From positions 124,001 through 188,000 of the forward strand of contig JAFQJH010000004.1 in assembly GCA_017415025.1 (NCBI GenBank): DNA of 64,000 nucleotides, read 5' to 3'. A model generated the notes under the pieces. That model was not told where the DNA came from. It saw only the letters and a list, made by a program, of their open reading frames with translations, and did no database searches. Positions 32,622 to 41,670 of this stretch are shown one piece after another (within the stretch, counting starts at the first letter, position 1; the number at the start of each line of letters is the position of its first letter). A program made the position numbers and the translations under genes. This stretch comes from Clostridia bacterium. Lineage in GTDB: Bacteria; Bacillota; Clostridia; Oscillospirales; Acutalibacteraceae.

Positions 32622-34298
32622 TCAGATATTGTCCTTGCCGTATTTCTTTGTCATAATGCCCTTCATTACGAAGAGGAAGCCGATTGTTACAACAATACCA
32701 ACGGGAAGTACAATTGCTGCACTCTTTACAAAGCCTGCAAGAACGTACATTACAAAGGAGATTGCTGCAACTGAAATTGCATACGGAAGCTGTGTTGAAA
32801 CGTGGTTGAGGTGGTTGCACTGACCGCCTGCAGATGACATAATTGTTGTATCTGAAATCGGTGAGCAGTGGTCGCCGCAGACTGAACCTGCAAGACAAGC
32901 TGACATAGCAACGATCTGAAGCGGGTCGCCTGTTTCGAAAATTGTGATAACGATCGGAATAAGAATACCGAAAGTACCCCATGATGTACCTGTTGCGAAG
33001 GAAATGAAGCAAGCAACAAGGAATACGATTGCAGGAATGAAGCTTGCAAGGCTGTCGGGAACGTTGCTCATTACGTCATTGACGAACGGCTTTGCGCCGA
33101 GAACGCCTGTCATATTCTTAAGAGCTGTTGCAAATGTAAGAATAAGGATAGCGGGAACCATTGCGATGAAGCCCTTGGGAATGCACTCCATAGCCTCTTT
33201 GAAGGTAACAACCTTACGGATGCAGAAATATGCAATTGCAAAAACAAGAGCAATAACACTACCCCACGGAAGACCTACTGTTGCATCTGTATTTGAGAAA
33301 GCATCAATGAAGTTTGCACCGTCAAGGATGCCGCCGTTGTAAACAAGAGCGAATATACAAACAACGATAAGAACAAGAATGGGAAGAACAAGGTCGATAA
33401 CCTTACCCTTTGCAGAGTGACCTTCATCGGCAACCTCTGCCTTATCACCTGCTGTATAAAGGTCGCCCTTGAGCTTTGCGTTAACCTCGTGAATTCTCAT
33501 CGGGCCGTAATCAAACTTCATAAGGCTCAATACAACGATGAAAACGAGTGTAAGAAGTGAATAGAAGTTATAGGGAATTGCACGGATAAAGAGTGAAAGT
33601 CCCTCTCCCTCGGGAGCGTAGGAAGCAACTGCTGCAGCCCATGATGAGATGGGAGCGATCATACAGATAGGAGCTGCTGTTGCGTCGATGAGGTATGAAA
33701 GCTTCGCTCTTGAAACCTTCTTGCTGTCCGTAACGGGACGCATAACAGAGCCGACTGTAAGGCAGTTGAAATAGTCGTCAATAAAGATAAGTACGCCGAG
33801 AACAAAAGTAGCGAGCATTGCGCCGACTCTTGACTTGATGTGCTTTTCAGCCCATGCGCCGAAGGCTGCAGAGCCGCCGGACTTGTTGATAAGAGCAACA
33901 ATAACACCAAGAACAACAAGGAAAATGAAGATACCTGCAGTTCCTGAAACAGCGTCAATCAGGGCGTTACCTGTAATAAGGTCCATTGTGCCCGTGAAGC
34001 TGAAGTTTGAGCCGAGGATTGCACCGGCTACAATACCGATAAAGAGTGAAGAATAAACTTCCTTTGTGATAAGTGCGAGTCCGATAGCGATAACCGGGGG
34101 AACAAGTGCCCACCAGGATGCTGTTACATTGCCTTCGCCTGCGCAGGTTTCGCAAGCAGCGTCATCAACAAGACCTGCACCGCCGCAATCAACACAGGGT
34201 GCTGTTGCAAGGTGACCGCCGTTGACAGCAGCAAATGCAAGAAGTGCCACGATAGCAACTGCGACTACAGCCAAGACAATTTTCTTAGTTTTTGTCAT
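32622..34298 (-). CDS. NhaC-family Na+/H+ antiporter with N-terminal CxxCxGxG motifs
   Basis: 558 residues. The NhaC core (~62-555, some twelve helices) carries ATGTSWGTFGI, then SVCGDHCSPISDTTIMSSAG and HVSTQLPYA, the family signature. NhaC antiporters exchange Na+ with H+ across the membrane; related members move malate/lactate, so substrate is not certain. The unusual part is the N-terminus: a first hydrophobic helix (~6-25), then CVDCGGAG (35-42) and CETCAGEG (49-56), two CxxCxGxG motifs like half of the DnaJ zinc-finger region. By the usual topology this lies on the outside or in an interhelix loop. It has its own promoter and terminator. Confidence 0.88.
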   Translation of the reverse strand: MTKTKKIVLAVVAVAIVALLAFAAVNGGHLATAPCVDCGGAGLVDDAACETCAGEGNVTASWWALVPPVIAIGLALITKEVYSSLFIGIVAGAILGSNFSFTGTMDLITGNALIDAVSGTAGIFIFLVVLGVIVALINKSGGSAAFGAWAEKHIKSRVGAMLATFVLGVLIFIDDYFNCLTVGSVMRPVTDSKKVSRAKLSYLIDATAAPICMIAPISSWAAAVASYAPEGEGLSLFIRAIPYNFYSLLTLVFIVVLSLMKFDYGPMRIHEVNAKLKGDLYTAGDKAEVADEGHSAKGKVIDLVLPILVLIVVCIFALVYNGGILDGANFIDAFSNTDATVGLPWGSVIALVFAIAYFCIRKVVTFKEAMECIPKGFIAMVPAILILTFATALKNMTGVLGAKPFVNDVMSNVPDSLASFIPAIVFLVACFISFATGTSWGTFGILIPIVITIFETGDPLQIVAMSACLAGSVCGDHCSPISDTTIMSSAGGQCNHLNHVSTQLPYAISVAAISFVMYVLAGFVKSAAIVLPVGIVVTIGFLFVMKGIMTKKYGKDNI

Positions 34299-34330
34299 AC
34301 TAAAAACCCTCCATAATTTTTACAGAAAAC

Positions 34331-34348
34331 GATACCGAAAGCAGTATC
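34331..34348 (-). other. Small leader hairpin before the nhaC-like gene
   Basis: GATACCG (34331-34337), AAAG loop, CAGTATC (34342-34348): a 7-bp stem with one wobble, about 35-50 bases before the ATG, followed by GTTTTC on the minus strand. Function unknown. Confidence 0.35.
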
Positions 34349-34364
34349 AATTTCTATTTAGAAA

Positions 34365-34393
34365 ATTTTATCATTGTGAAGAATAAAAGTCAA
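34365..34393 (-). promoter_or_regulatory. Promoter of the nhaC-like gene
   Basis: On the minus strand TTGACT (34388-34393), 17-bp spacer, TAAAAT (34365-34370). Confidence 0.65.
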
Positions 34394-34416
34394 CGATTTT
34401 TGACTAAAAAGCAAAA

Positions 34417-34911
34417 TTAGTCACTATTATCGACCCTGATTTCCCCCTTACTGTTCCACTTGATTTCACTTGCGGGATAATATTCGTTCCCGTCAGAATC
34501 AACGAAAACATACTCTCTGTCGGTTTTCTGAAGTCGGTTTTCTTTATCATATATAATAAATCCGTCCTCATCAACATAGACACGCTCGGCAGTATACATA
34601 TATTTACCATCCTTGGAAACAAAATGCCAACGGTCAACCTTTGTCTGATAAAGTATATATTCTTTGCCGTCACGGTCGTAGTAAAGAACATCCCCCTGCG
34701 AGGTATAAACATTACCCTCGCGGTCGTAGAATTGATTTACGTTGATGTAAAACACCGAGAACGCAACCTCAACCGCTATAAACACAGCAAGGAAAGCCGT
34801 AATAACAGCTCCCTTTTTTCTGATATCCTTTTTTAATATTGAGCGGATAAAAAGCGGAACCGAGATAAGGTCAACCGCAATCATAATTGCGATAATAATA
34901 TAGGGACTCAT
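34417..34911 (-). CDS. Small membrane protein with acidic DG-type beta repeats
   Basis: 164 residues. Two membrane helices (~3-23 and ~36-55) are followed by an outward or cytoplasmic tail built of short repeats with a D-x-(E/D/K)-G core: YDREGNVY, YYDRDGKEY, VSKDGKYMY, VDEDGFIIYD, VDSDGNEYYP. The repeats resemble short beta-hairpin units of the type that occurs in WG/YD-like or calcium-binding surface proteins; no family name fits. GAGGTG precedes the ATG. It is divergent from the membrane protein at 35030. Confidence 0.7.
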   Translation of the reverse strand: MSPYIIIAIMIAVDLISVPLFIRSILKKDIRKKGAVITAFLAVFIAVEVAFSVFYINVNQFYDREGNVYTSQGDVLYYDRDGKEYILYQTKVDRWHFVSKDGKYMYTAERVYVDEDGFIIYDKENRLQKTDREYVFVDSDGNEYYPASEIKWNSKGEIRVDNSD

Positions 34912-34981
34912 ATAATCACCTCAAAAGTATACTTAAATTATAATATCACAGACTCCGGCAAAAGGCAATTTCAAAATTTCG

Positions 34982-35010
34982 TTGCAATCCGCAGATATTC
35001 GTACTATAAT
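34982..35010 (+). promoter_or_regulatory. Promoter of the 35030 gene
   Basis: TTGCAA (34982-34987), 17-bp spacer, TATAAT (35005-35010). Confidence 0.6.
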
Positions 35011-35029
35011 GACAGCAAGAGGTGATAAT

Positions 35030-35941
35030 ATGGGTAACAAAAAAATGATGAAAGCTTATATGGGACTCTGGGGCGTAATCGCAGTTGTGTACGGCTTATG
35101 GATGTCTCTGTTTATGGGTTGGGACAAGTATCCTTACATAATTCCTACCGAGGCGGATATGGCTTTGCCTGCTGAAGAATTTATTGCAAAATTCGACGGT
35201 ATGCTGTATGAGCCGTTATTCTCAAGTCCCGTAGTTTATTGGATTTGGGTAGCCGCATCAACGGCATTGCTTCTCCTTTATGCAGTGTTTATCAGAAAGA
35301 TACTCTTTGCAGACAAGCTGACAAAGGCTACAACCGTTTTCTGTGCCGTAAATCTTATTGCAGGCTTCGCGTTCATCACGTGGTACGGCTTTTTGAGTTT
35401 CCCCGAGCAGTTCGGCAACATACTGACGGACGTTACGGCAAGTATGCTCGGTCTGCGCTATCCTTGGTATTTCAGAATCTGGGGTGTGCTTGCATCGCTC
35501 TCGATTTTCACCAATACATTATATATGTACCGCAAGAACAACTATGAAGGCAAGGCAGGCGTTATCGTAACGTCGCTCGGCTGTGCGGCAATCTTCGTAA
35601 CAGTCAACGTTCCCTCGGCAGGTCTTGACCTCGTTATGACAGCACGCTGTCTTTCACACTGGGCAACGGCTCTCATCTTCGCATTCCTCGGCGCGGCAGG
35701 CGTTATCATCTTCCTTCTCCACAAATTCAAGCAGAAGGATAAAAAATATATGATAGCGACAATCGTTTTCGTTGCAGTTCTCGTTCTGATGCTCGTCCTT
35801 CTCGTAACAGTCGGCAAGAGCGCATTCATCGAAAACCTTCCAATGTGGGTTGCTTATGCACTCCTGTTCATCATCAACTTCACATCCTTCTTCGATAAAA
35901 AGGGAATTAAAGCAAAAGCTAAAGAAACAGTTAAAGTATAA
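35030..35941 (+). CDS. Polytopic membrane protein of unknown function
   Basis: 303 residues from the ATG at 35030 (AGAGGTG upstream). Eight or nine membrane helices. After helix 1 an outer loop (~28-65) has aromatic and acidic residues (YPYIIPTEADMALPAEEFI). No catalytic or transporter motif is recognised. The C-terminus is basic (KKGIKAKAKETVKV), consistent with a cytoplasmic end. It is monocistronic: own promoter, own terminator at 35945-35970. Confidence 0.7.
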   Translation: MGNKKMMKAYMGLWGVIAVVYGLWMSLFMGWDKYPYIIPTEADMALPAEEFIAKFDGMLYEPLFSSPVVYWIWVAASTALLLLYAVFIRKILFADKLTKATTVFCAVNLIAGFAFITWYGFLSFPEQFGNILTDVTASMLGLRYPWYFRIWGVLASLSIFTNTLYMYRKNNYEGKAGVIVTSLGCAAIFVTVNVPSAGLDLVMTARCLSHWATALIFAFLGAAGVIIFLLHKFKQKDKKYMIATIVFVAVLVLMLVLLVTVGKSAFIENLPMWVAYALLFIINFTSFFDKKGIKAKAKETVKV

Positions 35942-35944
35942 AGT

Positions 35945-35970
35945 AAAGCCACCCTCATCGGGTGGCTTTT
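35945..35970 (+). terminator. Terminator of the 35030 gene
   Basis: AAAGCCACCC (35945-35954) pairs with GGGTGGCTTT (35960-35969) around TCATC, followed by T. It lies just before the stop of the convergent gene. Confidence 0.85.
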
Positions 35971-35987
35971 GCTATATACATTATACA

Positions 35988-36776
35988 TCATATAACTTTG
36001 TAAAAATGCACGATATTCATATCCTCGGGCATCATCAGGCCGTGGCTGCCGGCTTCGCCGTCAATTTCGTGGCATCCGTGGTCGGGCGCAAAGCCGAGGA
36101 GAGTCTTATGGTTTGTCCAATTCTCGCGGATAGCCTTTGCGAAGGTTTCGTAAGCCTTGACGTTATGCTTCAGCGCTTCAATCGCTTCCCCGCCCTCGGG
36201 TCCGACACGGTGCATTCTGCCGTCATAGTTTCCGTTGTATACACAGATTAAATCATATTTATCCTCTTTGATAAGCTCGAGTGCTTTTTCATTCGCTTCG
36301 TCGGGTGTTTCGACAATAAAATAGTCCATATCACGCTCGAGGAAAATCTTTGACATACTGTCGTTACCCGTTGATACGATGCACGGCTTTTTGCCCGCAC
36401 GGATAAGCGCATCAAATACGCTGTCCGTCTTTACAACAGGCTTTGTATAGGACTGTATTCCGTGAATCTCGGGTGCCGCGCCCGTATACATCGTCGCAAA
36501 GCACACGGGTGTGACAGACGGCATTACGCTCTGAAGCGGCAGAGTAACATCCGCATTGAGCATTACGGGTGCGAAAAGGTCGGTATATTTTTCAAAAATC
36601 CACAGCGCAACCGCATCAGGATTATACATAAACACGCGGTCAATCCCCTTGCCCTCGGTCAGCTTTGTTAAAATATCAATGGGCTTATCCGCACTTTCAG
36701 GCGCTTCAACTCCAAGTGCTCCGCAAAGTGACGCGGCAACTCCTGTCAGTTTTAAAGGACAGAATAAATCTAACAT
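35988..36776 (-). CDS. Alkaline-phosphatase-superfamily phosphodiesterase-like protein
   Basis: 262 residues from the ATG at 36776 (GAGGTG six bases upstream), cytoplasmic. The type I phosphodiesterase/nucleotide pyrophosphatase pattern is visible: VMPSVTPVCFATMYTGAAPE with the presumed nucleophile Thr, GIQSYTKPVV, and the C-terminal PDHGCHEIDGEAGSHG with Asp-His and His metal ligands. It is much shorter than the usual ~400 residues and starts with only a partial first metal site, so activity is uncertain. Substrate unknown; neighbours give no clue. Confidence 0.7.
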   Translation of the reverse strand: MLDLFCPLKLTGVAASLCGALGVEAPESADKPIDILTKLTEGKGIDRVFMYNPDAVALWIFEKYTDLFAPVMLNADVTLPLQSVMPSVTPVCFATMYTGAAPEIHGIQSYTKPVVKTDSVFDALIRAGKKPCIVSTGNDSMSKIFLERDMDYFIVETPDEANEKALELIKEDKYDLICVYNGNYDGRMHRVGPEGGEAIEALKHNVKAYETFAKAIRENWTNHKTLLGFAPDHGCHEIDGEAGSHGLMMPEDMNIVHFYKVI

Positions 36777-36903
36777 CAAAATCACCTCAAAAAAATTATA
36801 TTACATTTTAATTGTGTGTCAATAAATTATTTACAAATATTTCACTTGATTTTATCGCGCGAATAATGTAATCTATATGTATAAAACCTTTGGAGGTATT
36901 ACA

Positions 36904-37866
36904 ATGAAAAAAGGCTTATGCATCGCTCTTTCCGCTTTAATGCTGCTCGTTTCCTTTGCGGCTTGCAGTAAGGACGACAATTATGACGGTTCACAGACAA
37001 CCCAGCTCAACGCGAACGGTGACGCTTACATAAACGTTACAAATAAAAACGGTGAGAATATGACGGACACTGACGGTAATACCGTAACATCCGTGCTCTC
37101 TGACAAGGATAAGAGCAAGCTCGACAAGACAAACAAGAACGACAAGACGGATAAAAACGATAAGACTGACGGCACATCTTCCACAACACCGTCCTCGACA
37201 GTTCCGAGCGTTCCGCTTGACGATATTCTCAACGGCGGAGATTTCAACATCAACGCTTCTCCCGACGACCTTCGCGAAGAGGGCACAACCGTCGCAAAGA
37301 AAACTACCCTTCGTGAGGACATCATCGGCAATTCGCTCGAAAAGAGAAAGTTTACACTCACTACCGTAATGGTCGGAGAAAGCGGCAAGATTCCCGTTAC
37401 AATCTCTATGAACAAGGATGAGCTTGCAATGTACCTTCAGGTACCCGGTATGCCGATGAAGGTAATTACCAAAGACTCTATGACCTATATCGCTTTTGAC
37501 TATATGGGCAAATTCTACATTGAAAGCCCCGGTGAGTCGTTCGACTTCAGCCAGATGACTCCCACCACGGAAGCACAGAAGTACGTCGGCACTTCGACAG
37601 TCAAGGAAGGCAACAAGACTTACACCTGTGAGGAATACACCGACGAATCAGGCGCAAGATACAAGTTCTACTTTGACGGTAAGAAGTGGGAACGCTACGA
37701 GTTGATCAACGGCGAAGAGGTATTCATTCTTGAGATTCAGGAATTCAAGACAACCGTTGACTCAGATCTCTTCAGCCTCAAGGGTTACAAGAAGTTCGAC
37801 CCGAATACTTTTTCAAGCGGTAATCTCGGCGGACTCGGCAACCTCAGCGGTCTTGGCAGCAACTGA
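36904..37866 (+). CDS. Lipoprotein of unknown function
   Basis: 320 residues from the ATG at 36904 (GGAGG upstream). A type II signal peptide ends in the lipobox SFAAC, so Cys20 would be lipid-modified. Residues ~60-110 form a charged Lys/Asp/Asn/Thr stalk (DKTNKNDKTDKNDKTDG). The outer domain (~130-305) is beta-rich (FTLTTVMVGESGKIPVTI, LAMYLQVPGMPMKVI), of the sort seen in LolA/LppX-like or outer lipoprotein domains, then a Gly/Leu tail (GGLGNLSGLGSN). Its stop overlaps the next gene's ATG as TGATG, so it is translationally coupled to an SDR enzyme, an odd partner. Confidence 0.75.
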   Translation: MKKGLCIALSALMLLVSFAACSKDDNYDGSQTTQLNANGDAYINVTNKNGENMTDTDGNTVTSVLSDKDKSKLDKTNKNDKTDKNDKTDGTSSTTPSSTVPSVPLDDILNGGDFNINASPDDLREEGTTVAKKTTLREDIIGNSLEKRKFTLTTVMVGESGKIPVTISMNKDELAMYLQVPGMPMKVITKDSMTYIAFDYMGKFYIESPGESFDFSQMTPTTEAQKYVGTSTVKEGNKTYTCEEYTDESGARYKFYFDGKKWERYELINGEEVFILEIQEFKTTVDSDLFSLKGYKKFDPNTFSSGNLGGLGNLSGLGSN

Positions 37867-38594
37867 TGGGTACGGTAATTGTTACAGGTTCAGCAAGAGG
37901 AATAGGCGCAGCAACCGCTGCGCTTTTTGCTGATATAGGATATAACGTTGTAATCAATTACAACACAAGCGAAGCCGAGGCTCTCGCCCTTTGCGAAAAA
38001 ATCACGGCAAACGGCGGAAGGGCAATCGCAGTTCAGGCAGACGTTTCAAAAATGAGCGAGGCAAAGCATCTTTTTGTTGAGGCAAAAAAAGCTTTCGGTG
38101 CGGTTGACGTGCTCGTCAACAATGCAGGCATCGCACAGCAGAAGCTTTTTACCGATATCACCGAAGATGACTATGACAGAATGTTCGATTGCAACGTAAA
38201 AAGCGTTTTTAACTGCTGTCAGTGCGCTCTGCCCGATATGATACATAACAAATACGGCAGAATAATCAACGTTTCTTCAATGTGGGGCGTTGTCGGCGCA
38301 TCGTGCGAGGTTCACTATTCCGCGTCAAAAGCGGCGGTTATCGGTATGACAAAGGCTCTTGCGCGTGAGGTTGCGCCTTCGGGCATCACGGTCAACTGTA
38401 TCGCTCCCGGCGTTATCGACACCCCGATGAATAAGGGCTTTGACGAAGAGACAATCACCGCACTCAAGGAGGAAACACCCGTCGGCAGACTCGGAACTCC
38501 CGAGGATATCGCCCGTGCAATCGCTTTCCTCGCGGATAAAAACAGCGGTTTCATCACCGGTCAGACGCTTGGAATTGACGGCGGCTTTATATAA
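37866..38594 (+). CDS. Short-chain dehydrogenase/reductase, FabG-like
   Basis: 242 residues, classical SDR. Cofactor motif TGSARGIGAA (7-16), NNAG (~86), catalytic Ser in NVSSMWG, Tyr-x3-Lys in YSASKAA, and the C-terminal GQTLGIDGG. Closest to 3-oxoacyl-ACP reductases (FabG), NADPH-dependent reductants of fatty-acid synthesis, but isolated from other fab genes, so it may act on another carbonyl. The ATG overlaps the lipoprotein stop and has a weak ribosome binding site, so its translation probably depends on the lipoprotein. Confidence 0.85.
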   Translation: MGTVIVTGSARGIGAATAALFADIGYNVVINYNTSEAEALALCEKITANGGRAIAVQADVSKMSEAKHLFVEAKKAFGAVDVLVNNAGIAQQKLFTDITEDDYDRMFDCNVKSVFNCCQCALPDMIHNKYGRIINVSSMWGVVGASCEVHYSASKAAVIGMTKALAREVAPSGITVNCIAPGVIDTPMNKGFDEETITALKEETPVGRLGTPEDIARAIAFLADKNSGFITGQTLGIDGGFI

Positions 38595-38630
38595 ATTTTG
38601 CTTTAATATGCATTTTGCTTAAAAAGTTGC

Positions 38631-38659
38631 TTGATTTCTATAAATTTATGTGTTAAAAT
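38631..38659 (+). promoter_or_regulatory. Promoter of the zinc-ribbon membrane protein
   Basis: TTGATT (38631-38636), 17-bp spacer, TAAAAT (38654-38659), 31 bases before the ATG. Confidence 0.55.
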
Positions 38660-38690
38660 ATGTGTATTAACTAACAGGAGGAGTACCGTT

Positions 38691-39536
38691 ATGGCAAATT
38701 GTCCCAAATGTGGTAAGAAGCTCGGTTTGTTTAATTTCAAGCCCGAGTGTCCGAATTGCGGAGTAAACCTTTTATATTATAAAATTGAAGAAAGACTTGA
38801 GGTCGATGCTATCAACGCGGAGCTTGAGCACGCTAAGACACAGCAGAGAATCGACAGAGTTAAGAACGCTATTTTCGGCTCACCGCTCTCAATCGTCCGT
38901 CTTGTTCTTATTCTTCTCGTTGTAGGAACGTTTTTCCTTCCGCTTGCAACGTTACATACAGTCGGCCCGCTCTTTGACGACAGCGTTACATTCAACGCTC
39001 TTGAGATTTACAACAAGGTCTCGGCTATGGATTTTGACGGCTTGTTCGCAATGTTCGGCTCACCCCTTCTCGGTAAGGCATTCATCTTCCTTGCTGTTTC
39101 AATGGTGACAATCGTTCTTGCTGTTCTTATGGCTCTTCTCAGCCTTATCCTAAGCATCCTTTCAAGCTCACCGAAGGGCTTTGTAAGAAATATGTTCTTC
39201 GCAATCTTCGGCATTGTTTCAACAGTTGCTTCAATCGTTTGCTACAACCTCTTCATCAGCAACATCACTCCCGTTTTCCCGGGACTTGTTGAAGGCGGTG
39301 TAGGCTTCGGTGCTTACTGCATCATCGCTGCTTTTGCACTTGTTGTTGCTATCAACGTAATCATCAAGGTTAAGGGCATCAACGTTAAGTACAAGCAGAG
39401 CTACATTGATTCAATCCCCTATGAGGTATTCGTTGAAAAGTTCGGCATTAAGAAATACGACCTTCAGGCTGTTGAAGACATCAAGGATGAGTTCATCAAG
39501 CTCAACGACGAGTACAAGGCTGAAAAGACAGCTTAA
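38691..39536 (+). CDS. Zinc-ribbon membrane protein of unknown function
   Basis: 281 residues from the ATG at 38691 (AGGAGGAG upstream). A zinc ribbon at the N-terminus (MANCPKCGKK then CPNCGVN), a helical linker (~30-60) and four membrane helices (~70-90, 130-165, 180-200, 210-235). The C-terminal ~45 residues are cytoplasmic and helical. Such proteins are common in Firmicutes with no known role. Strong promoter and two terminators downstream show it is an independently expressed gene. Confidence 0.75.
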   Translation: MANCPKCGKKLGLFNFKPECPNCGVNLLYYKIEERLEVDAINAELEHAKTQQRIDRVKNAIFGSPLSIVRLVLILLVVGTFFLPLATLHTVGPLFDDSVTFNALEIYNKVSAMDFDGLFAMFGSPLLGKAFIFLAVSMVTIVLAVLMALLSLILSILSSSPKGFVRNMFFAIFGIVSTVASIVCYNLFISNITPVFPGLVEGGVGFGAYCIIAAFALVVAINVIIKVKGINVKYKQSYIDSIPYEVFVEKFGIKKYDLQAVEDIKDEFIKLNDEYKAEKTA

Positions 39537-39552
39537 ATCAATCTGATAATTA

Positions 39553-39585
39553 AAATCGGTTTGCTGATGCAGACCGATTTTTTTT
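39553..39585 (+). terminator. Terminator of the zinc-ribbon gene
   Basis: AAATCGGT (39553-39560) pairs with ACCGATTT (39573-39580), extended by TGC/GCA, with TTTTT following. Confidence 0.75.
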
Positions 39586-39593
39586 GCACAAAA

Positions 39594-39633
39594 AAGTCAA
39601 GGCTTACGGTATTGACCGTAAGCCTTGACTTTT
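39594..39633. terminator. Bidirectional terminator between convergent genes
   Basis: A perfect 17-bp stem: arms 39594-39610 and 39617-39633 with a 6-base loop; A-run on one side and T-run on the other, so it serves both strands. Confidence 0.92.
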
Positions 39634-39641
39634 TATTAAAC

Positions 39642-40796
39642 TCAGATTTCGGGAATAACAACTTCAACCTCTTTGCCGAGCTCTGCTGACTTGACAATGT
39701 GGTCAATGATTGCCTGGTTGTAGAGAATTTCACTTGTCGGGATGGGAGCCGGATCGCCGTTTGCAACTGCATCAAGGAATGAACGGCACTTCTTATAGAA
39801 GAGACCCTTGCCCTTGTTCTCGAGAAGAGGAACAACAGTTTCAACCTGCTCGCCTGCAACATCGTGATAGATTGTCATCGGGCCTGACATTGAGCCGTTC
39901 CAGCAGTCTGTTGACGGAATTCTCAAAGCACCTTCCTTACCGAAGATGATTGTGTCACCCGGAGTGTCGGGATGCATTGCCCATGAAATACGGAAATCGA
40001 GGATGATGCCGCCCTCAAGACGAACAAATGCTGCCGCAAAGTCTTCAACGTTGAATCGTGCTGCATCTGCAGGGTTGTTGTACTTCGGATTTGAGCCGAA
40101 GAAGCCTGATGTATAACCTGTAACTGTCAACGGCTTCGGATAACCGATAGCGTTGAGAACAACGTCGAGTGAGTAACAGCCGATATCGCCCATTGCGCCG
40201 ATACCTGCAGTTGACTTTTCAATAAATGTGCTGTTAGGCACACCGCGTCTTCTGCCGCCGCCTGTCTGGATGTAATAAATCTCGCCAAGCTCGCCTGACT
40301 GAACGATTTTCTTAACCATCTTCATATTCTCATCGCCGCGGGGCTGGAAGCCGACGGAACAGATTTTTCCGCTTTCCTTTTCAGCCTTCATAATTTCAAC
40401 TGCTTCTTCAGTTGTAACGCACATCGGCTTTTCGAGAAGAACATTAACGCCCTTCTTGAGTGCATAAATCGTACATTCTGCGTGAGTCATATTGTATGTA
40501 CAAACGCTGACTGCATCGAGGTCTGTCTCTGCATCAAGAAGCTCCTTATGGCTCGGATAGAAACGAACATTATCAAGCTTGCCGTCCTTATTGAACTTCT
40601 TTGCAAACTTTTCAGCCTTACCGGGGATAAGGTCAGCCATAGCAACGATATCAACGTCATCCATATCGAGATAGCTTTCAAGGTGAGATTCTGCAATCCA
40701 GCCTGTACCGATGATACCGACCTTAAAGCGTCTGCCTGTATCTACAACCTCTTCTTCAACTGCCTGTGTAAATTGATTCAATACTGCATCTGACAT
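39642..40796 (-). CDS. Gfo/Idh/MocA-family oxidoreductase
   Basis: 384 residues. An N-terminal Rossmann fold with VGIIGTGWIAESHL (~26), then KPMCVTTEEAVEI with the EKP motif Lys, and a C-terminal alpha/beta domain (GDIGCYSLDVVLNAIGYP) with the family's DxGxxxxD/H-type residues. These enzymes oxidise or reduce sugars and inositols with NAD(P). It is paired with a sugar isomerase-like gene 12 bases upstream, so together they probably process a sugar or cyclitol derivative; the substrate cannot be read. AAGGAG precedes the ATG. Confidence 0.9.
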   Translation of the reverse strand: MSDAVLNQFTQAVEEEVVDTGRRFKVGIIGTGWIAESHLESYLDMDDVDIVAMADLIPGKAEKFAKKFNKDGKLDNVRFYPSHKELLDAETDLDAVSVCTYNMTHAECTIYALKKGVNVLLEKPMCVTTEEAVEIMKAEKESGKICSVGFQPRGDENMKMVKKIVQSGELGEIYYIQTGGGRRRGVPNSTFIEKSTAGIGAMGDIGCYSLDVVLNAIGYPKPLTVTGYTSGFFGSNPKYNNPADAARFNVEDFAAAFVRLEGGIILDFRISWAMHPDTPGDTIIFGKEGALRIPSTDCWNGSMSGPMTIYHDVAGEQVETVVPLLENKGKGLFYKKCRSFLDAVANGDPAPIPTSEILYNQAIIDHIVKSAELGKEVEVVIPEI

Positions 40797-40808
40797 ATTA
40801 AAAACTCC

Positions 40809-41642
40809 TTATTTATTAATCTCTTTGATATAATCAATGCTCATCTGAGCACATTCAACGGGTGTCTTATCGAGTGCGGGATTATCCTGTTCAACAACGA
40901 CCCAGGATGTACCTGCCTTTTTGCAAGCCTCAAGGATTGCGGGGAAATCCTGCACGCCGTAGCCGCAGGGACGGAAGCCGAATGCCTCTTCTTCGTTCTG
41001 CTCCTCCTGTGCACCGTCATCAATACCGATAAGCTGATAAAGCTTTGCGGGCTTACCCTTGCCGCTCATATAGAAATCCTTGAGATGAACAACGGGTGCT
41101 CTGCCCGAATACTTTTCGATATATTTTGCAGGCTCTTCACCGCCGACGTTAACCCAGCAGGTGTCAAGCTCTGTCTGCAGCTCGTCTGCCGACAAGGTGC
41201 TGTAAAGAAGATCAAGACCGTAAACGTCGCCGACCTTTTTGAACTCGAAATCGTGGTTGTGATAAAGCATCACAATGCCGTACTTCTTTGCGATTTCTGC
41301 AAATTTGCGGATACCCTCGACAGTATCGTCAAAAAGCTCTGCTCCCGGGCGGCGCTCTTCAACAGCGTAGGGAATTGCAATATACTTACAGCCGATTTCA
41401 GCGTAATCTGCAATCACCTTTTCGGGGTCTGCGATAAGCTCGTCGTAAGCAACGTGAGCAGAAATCGGAGTAAGTCCGACCTCTTCAAGAAGAGCCTTGA
41501 CGTCAGCGTGCTTGTTGTCAAAAAGACCTGCAAACTCAACGCCGTCATAGCCCATTTCTTTTACTTTTTTGATTGTGCCTGCAAAATCCTCACCCATAGC
41601 GTCACGCACCGAGTAAAGCTGCAATGCAACAGGAAAACTCAT
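40809..41642 (-). CDS. Sugar phosphate isomerase/epimerase-like TIM-barrel protein
   Basis: 277 residues, xylose-isomerase-like (AP endonuclease 2) barrel, as in IolE and hydroxypyruvate isomerase. Seen: ALQLYSVRDAM (6-16), GYDGVEFAGL, LYHNHDFEF with metal ligands, LDTCWVNVGG, VVHLKDF and VVEQDN near the end. It likely isomerises or dehydrates a keto-sugar made by its oxidoreductase partner. It leads the two-gene operon, with promoter at 41671-41699 and GGAGG before the ATG. Confidence 0.85.
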   Translation of the reverse strand: MSFPVALQLYSVRDAMGEDFAGTIKKVKEMGYDGVEFAGLFDNKHADVKALLEEVGLTPISAHVAYDELIADPEKVIADYAEIGCKYIAIPYAVEERRPGAELFDDTVEGIRKFAEIAKKYGIVMLYHNHDFEFKKVGDVYGLDLLYSTLSADELQTELDTCWVNVGGEEPAKYIEKYSGRAPVVHLKDFYMSGKGKPAKLYQLIGIDDGAQEEQNEEEAFGFRPCGYGVQDFPAILEACKKAGTSWVVVEQDNPALDKTPVECAQMSIDYIKEINK

Positions 41643-41670
41643 AAAAAAACCTCCCTAGGTAGTTTGGTTT

